Assembly: GCA_964574705.1 (NCBI GenBank)
Contig: CAZNOO010000020.1
Span: 1-35,362, forward strand
DNA: 35,362 nucleotides
Direction of reading: 5' to 3'
DNA from: JAHIVB01 sp964574705
Lineage (GTDB): Bacteria > Bacillota_I > Bacilli_A > Izemoplasmatales > Hujiaoplasmataceae
Shown: positions 16,001 through 23,972 of the stretch, in pieces
Layout: each line of letters begins with the position of its first letter
Numbering within the stretch: position 1 is the first letter of the stretch
Translations under genes and position numbers: made by a program
The notes under the pieces: model-generated
The model's input: only the letters and a program-made list of their open reading frames with translations
Told to the model about the DNA's origin: nothing
The model's database searches: none

Positions 16001-16969
16001 TTGAAAAAACTGATTCTCATCTTTGTAGTAGCAATGTCTATCGGATTCTCCGTTGCTTGCGAGGCATATCAAACCGAATCGTACGATGTCTACGTAACGG
16101 TTTATCCGATGCAATACGTTGCAGAGGAAATTCTAAAGGGAACATCCAAAACCGTAGGAATCGTCCCAGGTGTTTCGAGTCATCAAGATTCTGTCGACTG
16201 GTCACCAAAAGAAATTATTGCAATGACCCAGGCATCGCTTCTGTTCTATGTTGGAGCGAACTATGACCAATATATCGATTTTCAGATTGAGAGTATCTTC
16301 GCCAATAAGGATGTCGAACTCGTAAAGATTCAAGATCAGACAGATTATATTGAGTTCATTATGGGTGTCGTTGATGATCACCACATTTCAGATAGTACAA
16401 CCAGCGAGGATGTTTTAGGATACGACCCCCACTTCTGGATTTCACCTAAAAAAGTACTGCAAGTTTCAGAATTGATATACGATAAACTATCTGAAAAATA
16501 TCCATCTATGCAATTAATTTTGGATGCAAACTACCAGAACCTAGTCACTAAACTTGAAGAACTAGATGACGATTTTACAGAAGTCATCAGTGGACAAAAT
16601 TACTTTATGATGTTTTCCACCAACTTATATGGATATTTAAGCAATGATTATGGGCTTCACTACTTATCAATTTCTCCAGGATATCACGAAGAAACTGAAC
16701 AATTCACTTCCCAGGAAAAAGAAGATATCGTCAACGAAGCCATTATTCATCAAATCCAATACATTGTATATGAAAGCACAGCTACTTCTCCACTTTCTAA
16801 TGCAGTTTTCACTGAACTTGAAACGCTGGGATACAATCCAATCAAACTAGAATATAATGTTTTGCAGTCACTGACAAATGACGATAAGGATGCTGGCAAA
16901 GACTACATCTCCGTCATGTACCAAAATTTAGATTTAATAAAACTTGCGACAGGCTATATTGAGGGGTAA
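16001..16969 (+). CDS. ZnuA/TroA-family metal-binding lipoprotein, likely with altered metal site
   Basis: An extracellular substrate-binding protein of the cluster A-I (zinc/manganese) ABC transporter type. The signal peptide ends SVAC with Cys20 as probable lipid attachment; the -3 position is Ser, a weak lipobox. Ligand His are seen in SSHQDS (about 61) and DPHFWISP (about 144). The third, normally SH in front of the AFGY-like motif, reads FSTNLYGYL, so Thr replaces His. No permease or ATPase gene is adjacent. The TTG at 16001 is 8 bases after AAAGG and gives a clean signal peptide; the GTG at 15992 is inside the ribosome site. It is 2 bases from lysS. Confidence 0.82.
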   Translation: MKKLILIFVVAMSIGFSVACEAYQTESYDVYVTVYPMQYVAEEILKGTSKTVGIVPGVSSHQDSVDWSPKEIIAMTQASLLFYVGANYDQYIDFQIESIFANKDVELVKIQDQTDYIEFIMGVVDDHHISDSTTSEDVLGYDPHFWISPKKVLQVSELIYDKLSEKYPSMQLILDANYQNLVTKLEELDDDFTEVISGQNYFMMFSTNLYGYLSNDYGLHYLSISPGYHEETEQFTSQEKEDIVNEAIIHQIQYIVYESTATSPLSNAVFTELETLGYNPIKLEYNVLQSLTNDDKDAGKDYISVMYQNLDLIKLATGYIEG

Positions 16970-16971
16970 TC

Positions 16972-18477
16972 ATGGACAATCAAAAACTCACAGAACAAGA
17001 GATCGTCAGACGCCAAAAAGCGGAAGAATTAAGAGCCCAAGGGATTGACCCATTTGGTTCAAGATTTGATCGAACTCACAATACTTCCACATTCAAAGAA
17101 GCATTCTCTAAATACACCAAAGAAGAACTTCATGAAATGGAAAATCCGCCTCTCGTCAAATTGGCCGGAAGAATCATGACCAAAAGAATCAAAGGAAAAG
17201 CCGGATTTACACATATTCAAGATCAATATGGACAAATCCAGTTATATATTCGTGTTGATGTTGTTGGAGAAGAACAATATCAATTATTTGACAAGGCTGA
17301 TTTAGGAGACATCATCGGAGTGGAAGGCACGCCAATGATTACCAACACTGGAGAACTTTCAATCCGGGTCACAAACTATACTCACCTTGTAAAAGCGCTT
17401 CGTCCTCTTCCTGAAAAATTCCACGGATTGACCGATATTGAAGAACGCTATCGCAGAAGATATGTCGACCTGATTACAAATGAAGAGTCTAAAACAACCT
17501 TGATTCTTCGTTCTAAGATTATCGCATCAATGAGAAACTATCTAAATAGTTTAGGCTACCTTGAAGTCGAAACACCAATCCTGCATCCAATTCTTGGTGG
17601 AGCGAACGCAAGGCCTTTCGTAACACATCACAACGCTTTGGATATGCCCTTCTATTTAAGAATCGCACCGGAACTATATCTAAAAAGATTAATCGTCGGT
17701 GGATTTGACTGCGTGTACGAAATCGGTAGACTCTTTAGAAACGAAGGCATGGACGTCAAGCATAACCCAGAATTTACAACCATTGAATTATATCTCGCTT
17801 ATTCTAATTTAGAAGGAATGATGGATTTAAGTGAAGATTTGATATCTTCAATCGCAATCGAAACGATTGGAAAAACTTTGATTCCCTATGGAGAAAAAGA
17901 AATTGATCTATCCAAGGGATGGAGAAGAGTATCGATGACCGATTTAATCAAAGAAGAAACGGGCATCGATTTCAAATCAATCTATGATTTTGAGGTCGCA
18001 AAACAACTTGCGCTCGATCATCATTTGAAAGTTGAAAAACATTTATACAGCGTGGGTCACATTATCAACTTGTTCTTTGAAGCCTATTGTGAAGAGAAGT
18101 TGATTCAGCCGACATTTGTATATGGATACCCGATTGAAGTTTCTCCTCTAACGAAAAAAGACCCTGAGGATGAGAGATTCACACAACGTTTTGAGTTATT
18201 CATCGATGGAAGAGAATATGCAAATGCCTATACCGAGTTGAACGACCCCATCGATCAATTGGAACGCTTTGAAAATCAATTAAAAGAAAAAGCACTCGGA
18301 AACGACGAGGCGAATGAAATGGACGACGACTTTGTAGAAGCGCTGGAATATGGAATGCCACCGACAGGCGGCATCGGTATCGGTATCGACCGATTGGTCA
18401 TGCTGCTGACGAATTCAGCTTCTATTCGGGATGTATTACTATTCCCTCATATGAGATCTAGAAGCAAAGATAAATAA
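16972..18477 (+). CDS. lysS: Lysine--tRNA ligase, class II
   Basis: Charges tRNA-Lys. The 501-residue product has the N-terminal OB fold (about 60-150), class II motif 1 near YLEVETPILHPILGGANARPF, motif 2 YEIGRLFRNEGMD, and motif 3 GGIGIGIDRLVMLLT. The ribosome site GAGGGG lies before the ATG. Its position after the ftsH group matches Bacillus, where lysS also lies downstream, though the genes in between differ. A clear terminator follows. Confidence 0.98.
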   Translation: MDNQKLTEQEIVRRQKAEELRAQGIDPFGSRFDRTHNTSTFKEAFSKYTKEELHEMENPPLVKLAGRIMTKRIKGKAGFTHIQDQYGQIQLYIRVDVVGEEQYQLFDKADLGDIIGVEGTPMITNTGELSIRVTNYTHLVKALRPLPEKFHGLTDIEERYRRRYVDLITNEESKTTLILRSKIIASMRNYLNSLGYLEVETPILHPILGGANARPFVTHHNALDMPFYLRIAPELYLKRLIVGGFDCVYEIGRLFRNEGMDVKHNPEFTTIELYLAYSNLEGMMDLSEDLISSIAIETIGKTLIPYGEKEIDLSKGWRRVSMTDLIKEETGIDFKSIYDFEVAKQLALDHHLKVEKHLYSVGHIINLFFEAYCEEKLIQPTFVYGYPIEVSPLTKKDPEDERFTQRFELFIDGREYANAYTELNDPIDQLERFENQLKEKALGNDEANEMDDDFVEALEYGMPPTGGIGIGIDRLVMLLTNSASIRDVLLFPHMRSRSKDK

Positions 18478-18478
18478 G

Positions 18479-18515
18479 AAAAAAAGGTGTTGGAAACTTC
18501 CAACGCCTTTTCATT
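18479..18515. terminator. Bidirectional terminator between convergent lysS and TPR gene
   Basis: An 11-bp stem (18483-18493 with 18500-18510, one G-T pair) has a 6-base loop. T-rich flanks on both strands let it serve lysS and the convergent gene that ends at 18526. Confidence 0.85.
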
Positions 18516-18525
18516 TATTTCAATA

Positions 18526-19482
18526 TTAAGGTTTATCTTCTTCTTTCGGTTCTGATAATTCTTCAGTTTCTTCTTCAGTCTCTTGTTCTTCAATATCTTC
18601 AACTTCGTCAAGTGGAGACTCGTCGATAATCTCTCCAGTTTCGATGTATGTCGGTTCGACTGTTTCTACAGTTTCAAGTTTTCTTGTTGGGTCATAGACA
18701 TAGTCTTCGATATTGACAGATCCTTGGAACATTTCTTTCGCTCTTTGAGCTGTATGTTGATTCTTTCCATTTGCAATGACAAAAGCAAGACATTTGTCCA
18801 TTTCGACAACATCCCCTATGGCTTTATAGTAATAGGAAAGTCTGTAATTGTAATTTAACTTTCTTGCAATATACCCATCGTCGGTCCCAAAATGCTTTTC
18901 AACCATTTCTTTGTAATGATCCATCGCAACATCCATGTTTTGAATGGCGTCAAGAATTTCTTCGTATCCTCCGACAAAATTTTGATATTTTAAAGGAACT
19001 CTACTTTTCAGTTGTTTGATTCGTTCTAATGATTGATCAAACGTTTCATGGTCTTGGATTTCAAAAGCGCTGTAAGCTGTGAATGCAAAAACTAAAGCGT
19101 GGAAAACATTGTTAAGTCGATTGAGTTCAACCATGTTAAACGATTTGATTGCATCCTCGTAGTTTCCATTGTAGTACTGGGCCATTCCGAGATACATCTG
19201 GTACATCGACTTAATGGCATCTGTTGGTGCTTTACTTAAGGCCTCTTCAGCCATTTTTAATGCGCCTTCCGTATCCAAATCATAATCTAATAACATATTG
19301 AAACGGGTAGAGAAATATTGAACACTACCGTCAATTTTATATTTGATAAACATGTAAATGATGAAAAAGATTGCGATAATCAAAACCCAGTTCATATAGA
19401 TCCAAATGGCATTTGTGACAATCATTCCGATGGAAACGACACCGAGGACAATCAAACTTACGCGATATTGTAATTTGTTCAT
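18526..19482 (-). CDS. Membrane-anchored TPR-type repeat protein
   Basis: No named family is recognised. The 318-residue product begins with two adjacent membrane spans (about 8-26 and 30-48). Then come helical repeats with TPR-like spacing: EGALKMAEEALSKAP, then MYLGMAQYYNGNYEDAIKSF, then AFTAYSAFEIQDHETFDQSL. It ends in a very acidic tail rich in Glu (from about 275). The repeats suggest a cytosolic protein-binding scaffold on the membrane. The ATG at 19482 is preferred although the GGAAGG site is 13 bases away; ATG 19494 is possible. It lies 4 bases after the 19487-20065 gene, so the two are a pair. Confidence 0.75.
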   Translation of the reverse strand: MNKLQYRVSLIVLGVVSIGMIVTNAIWIYMNWVLIIAIFFIIYMFIKYKIDGSVQYFSTRFNMLLDYDLDTEGALKMAEEALSKAPTDAIKSMYQMYLGMAQYYNGNYEDAIKSFNMVELNRLNNVFHALVFAFTAYSAFEIQDHETFDQSLERIKQLKSRVPLKYQNFVGGYEEILDAIQNMDVAMDHYKEMVEKHFGTDDGYIARKLNYNYRLSYYYKAIGDVVEMDKCLAFVIANGKNQHTAQRAKEMFQGSVNIEDYVYDPTRKLETVETVEPTYIETGEIIDESPLDEVEDIEEQETEEETEELSEPKEEDKP

Positions 19483-19486
19483 ATTT

Positions 19487-20065
19487 TTATACATCCCTTC
19501 CAATAACAAAGTCTTCTTCTTCAAATAAATATAATCCTAAAGTTTCAGCGACATCGATAAAAATATCGATGATTCCATAAAATTCAAAACCCTTGTCCTT
19601 GATGACTGAACTTAAAATGTCATCAACGTACAAAATCAAGTTTTCAGGTATTTCAGCATGGTGGTTGACGAGCAATTCAAGTTCTTCAATCAAATCATTC
19701 AGTTTTTTCTCATCCACTTGAAATTTTTTCTCTGAGAGTTCATACCTTACATCTTCAATATAGAGTAAAGAGGAGAAAACAACATCATACTCCGCAAAGG
19801 CGTGAAAGTCATTTTTGAAGACATCTTCAAGGTACATCTTGCAAGTTTCGATTTGGTCATGAAGATATTCAAACCCGACGGAGAAAATCTTTTCAATATC
19901 GTCGTCTTTTTCCAATTCGTTCGTATGTAATTTTTCATAGATGTGGTTCAAGACTTCATAAATCGGCATAAACCGGTCATAAAGTGATAAGTGATGTTCT
20001 TTTAGTTCCATATACATATCTTGAATTTCTTTTACCCAAGAAGCATATTCGCTGTATATATCCAT
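19487..20065 (-). CDS. Hypothetical acidic helical protein
   Basis: Unrecognised. The 192-residue product is strongly acidic, appears almost wholly helical, and has no signal peptide or clear membrane span. Aromatic residues are frequent, with several HxxL/HIYEKL-like patches, but I see no catalytic motif. The ATG at 20065 follows GGTGA at 5 bases; the ATG at 20077 lacks a ribosome site. It is coupled to the TPR membrane protein that follows, so a joint function at the membrane is inferred. Confidence 0.7.
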   Translation of the reverse strand: MDIYSEYASWVKEIQDMYMELKEHHLSLYDRFMPIYEVLNHIYEKLHTNELEKDDDIEKIFSVGFEYLHDQIETCKMYLEDVFKNDFHAFAEYDVVFSSLLYIEDVRYELSEKKFQVDEKKLNDLIEELELLVNHHAEIPENLILYVDDILSSVIKDKGFEFYGIIDIFIDVAETLGLYLFEEEDFVIGRDV

Positions 20066-20085
20066 TCTATTCACCATCCATATGT

Positions 20086-20091
20086 ATTATA
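20086..20091 (-). promoter_or_regulatory. Possible -10 box for the hypothetical/TPR pair
   Basis: A perfect TATAAT on the minus strand 20 bases before the start, directly downstream of the fba terminator. The -35 position (TGGTTT, 17 bases up) is poor. Confidence 0.4.
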
Positions 20092-20104
20092 CACAATTAA
20101 AGAA

Positions 20105-20136
20105 AGAAAAACCACAAATCATTTGTGGTTTTTTTG
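20105..20136. terminator. fba terminator
   Basis: CCACAAA (20112-20118) and TTTGTGG (20122-20128) pair around a 3-base loop, flanked by A and T runs on both sides. On the minus strand it follows the fba stop by 11 bases. Confidence 0.85.
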
Positions 20137-20139
20137 TGA

Positions 20140-21006
20140 TTAAGCTTTGTTGACAGAACCGAACAACGCCATTTTAACACGTACGGATTGTTTGATGGCT
20201 TCAACGCCGGGAGCGAGCAATTTGCGTGGATCGAATCCTTTTCCTTCAAGGTCTTTTCCAGCTTCAATGTATTTGCGAGTAGCTTCAGCAAATACCAGTT
20301 GGCATTCGGTATTGACATTGATTTTTGATACACCCATTGAAATGGCTTTTTTAACCATTTCATCAGGAATGCCAGTTCCTCCATGAAGGACGAGTGGAGT
20401 ACCTAAAGTAATGTCATGAATTTTTTGCAAAACATCAAAGTTGAGTCCCTTCCAATTAGAAGGATATTTTCCATGAATGTTTCCAATTCCGGCAGCCAGA
20501 ATCGTCACGCCTAAGTCATTGATGGCTTTGCATTCGTTTGGATCCGCAACTTCTCCCATACCGATAACGCCGTCTTCTTCTCCGCCGATAGATCCGACTT
20601 CAGCTTCCAAAGAAAGACCAAGTTTTTTAGTCAATGCGACAAGTTCTTTTGTTTTTTCTACATTTTCCGCGATTGGATAATGAGATCCATCAAACATAAT
20701 AGAGGAGAATCCTGCTTCAATGGCAAGTTTTGATCCATCATAGGTTCCATGGTCGAGATGGAGCGCAACTGGAACAGTGATATTCAAACTTTGAACCATT
20801 GCTTTAACCATTTCCGAAACCACTCTGTATCCGGTCATATATTTAGCTGCGCCTTCGGAAACTCCAAGAATAACCGGAGATTTTAGTTCTTCGGCGGTTA
20901 ATAAAACTGCTTTTGTCCATTCAAGATTGTTGATGTTGAATTGCCCTACTGCATACCCATTCTCGTATGCCTTTCTACACATTTGTTCTAATGAAACCAA
21001 ACCCAT
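20140..21006 (-). CDS. fba: Fructose-bisphosphate aldolase, class II
   Basis: Zinc-dependent glycolytic aldolase splitting fructose 1,6-bisphosphate. The 288-residue product shows VGQFNINNLEW, the zinc site HLDHGTYD, the glycine-rich GSIGGEEDGV loop, the LVLHGGTG motif and KINVNTECQ. The length matches the TIM-barrel class IIB type of Bacillus FbaA. Some relatives act on tagatose bisphosphate, but the single copy in a housekeeping context favours glycolysis. It has its own promoter and terminator. AGGAGG lies 8 bases before the ATG. Confidence 0.95.
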   Translation of the reverse strand: MGLVSLEQMCRKAYENGYAVGQFNINNLEWTKAVLLTAEELKSPVILGVSEGAAKYMTGYRVVSEMVKAMVQSLNITVPVALHLDHGTYDGSKLAIEAGFSSIMFDGSHYPIAENVEKTKELVALTKKLGLSLEAEVGSIGGEEDGVIGMGEVADPNECKAINDLGVTILAAGIGNIHGKYPSNWKGLNFDVLQKIHDITLGTPLVLHGGTGIPDEMVKKAISMGVSKINVNTECQLVFAEATRKYIEAGKDLEGKGFDPRKLLAPGVEAIKQSVRVKMALFGSVNKA

Positions 21007-21043
21007 TGTTAGTTCCTCCTAAAAATTTAATTTTAACAGATAT

Positions 21044-21072
21044 ATTATACAAAAAATACGTCTAAAAGTAAA
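21044..21072 (-). promoter_or_regulatory. fba promoter
   Basis: TTTACT (21072-21067), a 17-base spacer and TATAAT (21049-21044) lie about 38 bases before the fba start. Confidence 0.65.
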
Positions 21073-21097
21073 GGTGAAACACTTAAGCGAAAGGTAG

Positions 21098-21126
21098 AAA
21101 AAAAGAATCCGAAATTTCGGATTCTT
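21098..21126 (-). terminator. tldE terminator
   Basis: A perfect 24-base palindrome (21103-21126) is followed on the minus strand by TTTTT. It ends the tldD-tldE unit 12 bases after the stop. Confidence 0.85.
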
Positions 21127-21137
21127 ATGCATTTATC

Positions 21138-22451
21138 TTATTTCCCCGATACGGACATGCTTTGAACCTTGATGGAAGGACAAGTGATTCCATAATAGGT
21201 CATTTTTGACTCATTTGATACCATTACAACGTCTTTCAACATTGTTATGATATTCCCCGCAACAGTAATCAATGCGACTGGAGCGCCGATTATGCCGTCT
21301 TTGACAACGAATCCACTTGCCTGTAATGAGAAATCTCCACTGACCGGATTTGCACCAGCATGAGCGCCTTGAACTTCTTTAATCCAAATTCCATCTTTGA
21401 CTGAATCAATCAGTTCTTGTGGTGTATTTTCTCCTGGAAGCATCATTAGATTGATTGCTGAAACAGAAGTTCCAAATCCGTTACCTGTAGATGCAACTCC
21501 ATCTTTCTTTGCAGTAACCAAGTTGTGCAGATAAGTTTTTAAAACGCCTTTTGATATTAATTCTTTATATTTCGTTGCGACACCTTCATCATCAAAAGAA
21601 CGTGAACTACTACTCTTTTTTAGGAAAGGATCATCTACGATGGTTACTTTTTCAGAACCGATGACTTCATTTAATTTGCCTTTCAATAAGGAAAATCCTT
21701 TTTGAACTGCGTCAGCTGAGAAAATGTTTTGAAATGCCGAAAGCAAAGTTGCGAGAGCGATAGGTCCAAAAACAATTTCATAGTCATTAGATGGCACTGG
21801 AACAGCACCAAGTTGTTTCACTGCATCTTCAACAATTTCTTTTGCAAGCAATTCATATTTAAAATCGCTAAAGTCGTTTGAAATGATGATATCAAAATTC
21901 GTTCTTTGATCTTTGTCATTTTTCACGATGACATCTCCACCAAAATACGCAGAGTTCACTTTGTTAAAGAGTTTCAACCCTTTTGTATTTTGAATCATTA
22001 CGGTTCTGGATGATTCTTGATACATCGTTTGTGCGATAGAAACTAAGGGTGAACCTTCATGGAATAGTTTGTCAAGGCTTTTTGCCATAGCGATTTTTTT
22101 AGATACTTCGGTGTTTGCCAATTCTTCATTATACAAGCCTTCAACGGTTGTATAACTTTTATCGCCTTCATAAATGATAGCATCATCTAAAGAATCAATT
22201 ACTTTTGCATTTGCGATTAGATGTTCTATAATTTCATCAATTAAGGAATCATCCATGATTTCAGTAACATAAGACCCCATCTTGCCGTTGTATACACCAC
22301 GAACGATTAGACTGGATGTGTCAGAAATTTCATATTTATCAAGTTCTCCTTCGAAAACTTCAATCGATAGTTGATTAAAATTCGATAGAAAGACTTGAAC
22401 GTCACTCAATCCTTTTTCAAGAGCGACTTTGAATAGTTTATCAATATTCAT
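21138..22451 (-). CDS. tldE: TldE/PmbA subunit of the TldD-TldE metalloprotease
   Basis: The non-catalytic partner of the TldD-TldE heterodimer, which clips unfolded peptides and matures some peptide toxins. The 437-residue product lacks the HExxxH motif of TldD, as expected for TldE. It keeps family segments such as TSLIVRGVYNGKMGSYVTE and GAHAGANPVSGDFSL near the C-terminus. The start at 22451 follows AGGAG at fair spacing; an in-frame upstream extension to 22550 lies inside tldD and was rejected. It starts 2 bases after the tldD stop codon. Confidence 0.92.
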   Translation of the reverse strand: MNIDKLFKVALEKGLSDVQVFLSNFNQLSIEVFEGELDKYEISDTSSLIVRGVYNGKMGSYVTEIMDDSLIDEIIEHLIANAKVIDSLDDAIIYEGDKSYTTVEGLYNEELANTEVSKKIAMAKSLDKLFHEGSPLVSIAQTMYQESSRTVMIQNTKGLKLFNKVNSAYFGGDVIVKNDKDQRTNFDIIISNDFSDFKYELLAKEIVEDAVKQLGAVPVPSNDYEIVFGPIALATLLSAFQNIFSADAVQKGFSLLKGKLNEVIGSEKVTIVDDPFLKKSSSSRSFDDEGVATKYKELISKGVLKTYLHNLVTAKKDGVASTGNGFGTSVSAINLMMLPGENTPQELIDSVKDGIWIKEVQGAHAGANPVSGDFSLQASGFVVKDGIIGAPVALITVAGNIITMLKDVVMVSNESKMTYYGITCPSIKVQSMSVSGK

Positions 22452-22453
22452 TG

Positions 22454-23851
22454 TTATTTCGCTCCTTTCTTTCCGCCAACTGTTATGGAGGAAACTCGAA
22501 GTGTCGGCTGTCCAACATCTGCAGGAATCGATCCTGATACAGATCCGCACATTCCTCTTCCGCGGTCAAGGTTATTTCCGACCATGTCGATTTTGTGTAA
22601 GATTTCCGCGCCGTTTCCAACTAAAGAAGCCCCTCTGACGGGTTCACAGATTTTTCCATCTCTAACGATGTAGCCTTCCATAACAGCGAAATTAAAATCA
22701 CCATTACCTGGGTTAACAGATCCTCCGCCTAACTTGGCAGCGAAGAGGCCGTATTTTGTTGCTTGAATGATTTCATCAAAAGTGGATTCGCCATTGTCGA
22801 TGAATGTATTACTCATTCTTGAGGTTGGTGCGTATTTGTAGGATTCTCTTCTTGATGACCCTGTTGGTTGATGATCCATTCGTCTAGCGTTGAGTTTATC
22901 AACCATATAGGATTTAAGAATTCCTTTTTCAATCAGCACTCTTCTTTGTTGAGGATAGCCTTCATCATCGAAGTTTGCGCTTCCCCATCCGTTTTCAATG
23001 GTTCCGTCGTCAATTGCGGAAACGATTGTGTTTGCGACTTGTGTGTTCAACTTTCCACAGAACACGGATGCATTTTTCGCAACCGAAGTTGCCTCCAAGC
23101 TATGTCCACAGGCTTCATGGAAGATGACTCCTCCGAATTTGTTATTGATGATAACTGGAATATTTCCGCTTGGACATTCTTCCGCAAACAACATTGTTTT
23201 TGCGATTCTTGAGGCGCTTTTTGCTGTTTCAACGATATCTACATCTTCATCGTAGTATTCATATCCTTTTCCAGACCCTAAACTTTCCATTCCTGTTTGC
23301 ATTACGCCGTCTTTCCCTGCAATCGATTGAACATATAGAATGGATCTGACTCTGTCTTCGGTCACAAAACGTCCTTCACTATTCGCAATCAATACTTCTT
23401 GTACGTAGTCTGTTAAGCGAACAGATACTTGTTGAATGACTTCGTCGTATTCTTTAGCGGCAAGATTTGCCTTTTGCATCATAGCAACTTTCGTTTCAAG
23501 ACTAACGTCTTTTGGGTTGATTTTTACTTGATGTTTTTTTCCAACTTCAAGTTTGGATAGTGGCAATCTTTTTGTTAAAGTTTCCTTTGAAAACGAAGCG
23601 CTGAGATCGCGAGCAAGTTTGAGTAATACTTCTGGGTTTTGGCTGTTCGTATATCCGTACACGCTTTGAAGTCCAAGTGCAAGTCTCACTCCCACTCCAA
23701 ATACTTTCGTTCCGGTGACTTTTTCTACTCTTCCGCCAATCATCTGAATGGAATCTGAATTTTTCTCTTCAATGTAAACTTCTGAAAAATCCGCCCCGGT
23801 CGCTAGACCGGCATCAAGAATCGATTCAATGAGTTCTTTTTTCAGTAACAT
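22454..23851 (-). CDS. tldD: TldD catalytic subunit of the TldD-TldE metalloprotease
   Basis: Catalytic subunit with the zinc motif HEACGH in VIFHEACGHSLEA, followed by the C-terminal GGGSVNPGNGDFNFAV region and GNGAEILHKIDMVGN. The 465-residue length is normal. The enzyme works with TldE as a chamber open only to unfolded chains. No peptide-toxin precursor was seen beside it, so general peptide turnover is the safer guess. AGGAGG precedes the ATG, and an extended -10 promoter lies in the leader. Confidence 0.95.
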   Translation of the reverse strand: MLLKKELIESILDAGLATGADFSEVYIEEKNSDSIQMIGGRVEKVTGTKVFGVGVRLALGLQSVYGYTNSQNPEVLLKLARDLSASFSKETLTKRLPLSKLEVGKKHQVKINPKDVSLETKVAMMQKANLAAKEYDEVIQQVSVRLTDYVQEVLIANSEGRFVTEDRVRSILYVQSIAGKDGVMQTGMESLGSGKGYEYYDEDVDIVETAKSASRIAKTMLFAEECPSGNIPVIINNKFGGVIFHEACGHSLEATSVAKNASVFCGKLNTQVANTIVSAIDDGTIENGWGSANFDDEGYPQQRRVLIEKGILKSYMVDKLNARRMDHQPTGSSRRESYKYAPTSRMSNTFIDNGESTFDEIIQATKYGLFAAKLGGGSVNPGNGDFNFAVMEGYIVRDGKICEPVRGASLVGNGAEILHKIDMVGNNLDRGRGMCGSVSGSIPADVGQPTLRVSSITVGGKKGAK

Positions 23852-23876
23852 GATATTCCTCCTACTGTTTTTTTTA

Positions 23877-23885
23877 ATTATACCA
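23877..23885 (-). promoter_or_regulatory. Extended -10 promoter for tldD-tldE
   Basis: TGG directly before TATAAT (23882-23877) on the minus strand, 25 bases before tldD. The -35 region is not convincing. Confidence 0.6.
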
Positions 23886-23938
23886 TTACTTTGTGTATTT
23901 TTTATGAAAAAGAATTGCTGGAATTATGAAAAAGAATG

Positions 23939-23963
23939 AAAAAGGCAAATCGTTGGATTTGCC
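23939..23963 (-). terminator. Terminator of the M32 carboxypeptidase gene
   Basis: GGCAAATC (23944-23951) pairs with GATTTGCC (23956-23963) around a 4-base loop, followed on the minus strand by TTTTT. Confidence 0.85.
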
Positions 23964-23972
23964 AAATAATCA

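Noticed and set aside
21072..21081. GTGAAACAC, resembling half of a parS site (TGTTTCACGTGAAACA)
   Set aside because: Only one half-site is present, in the fba promoter region, with no matching second arm.
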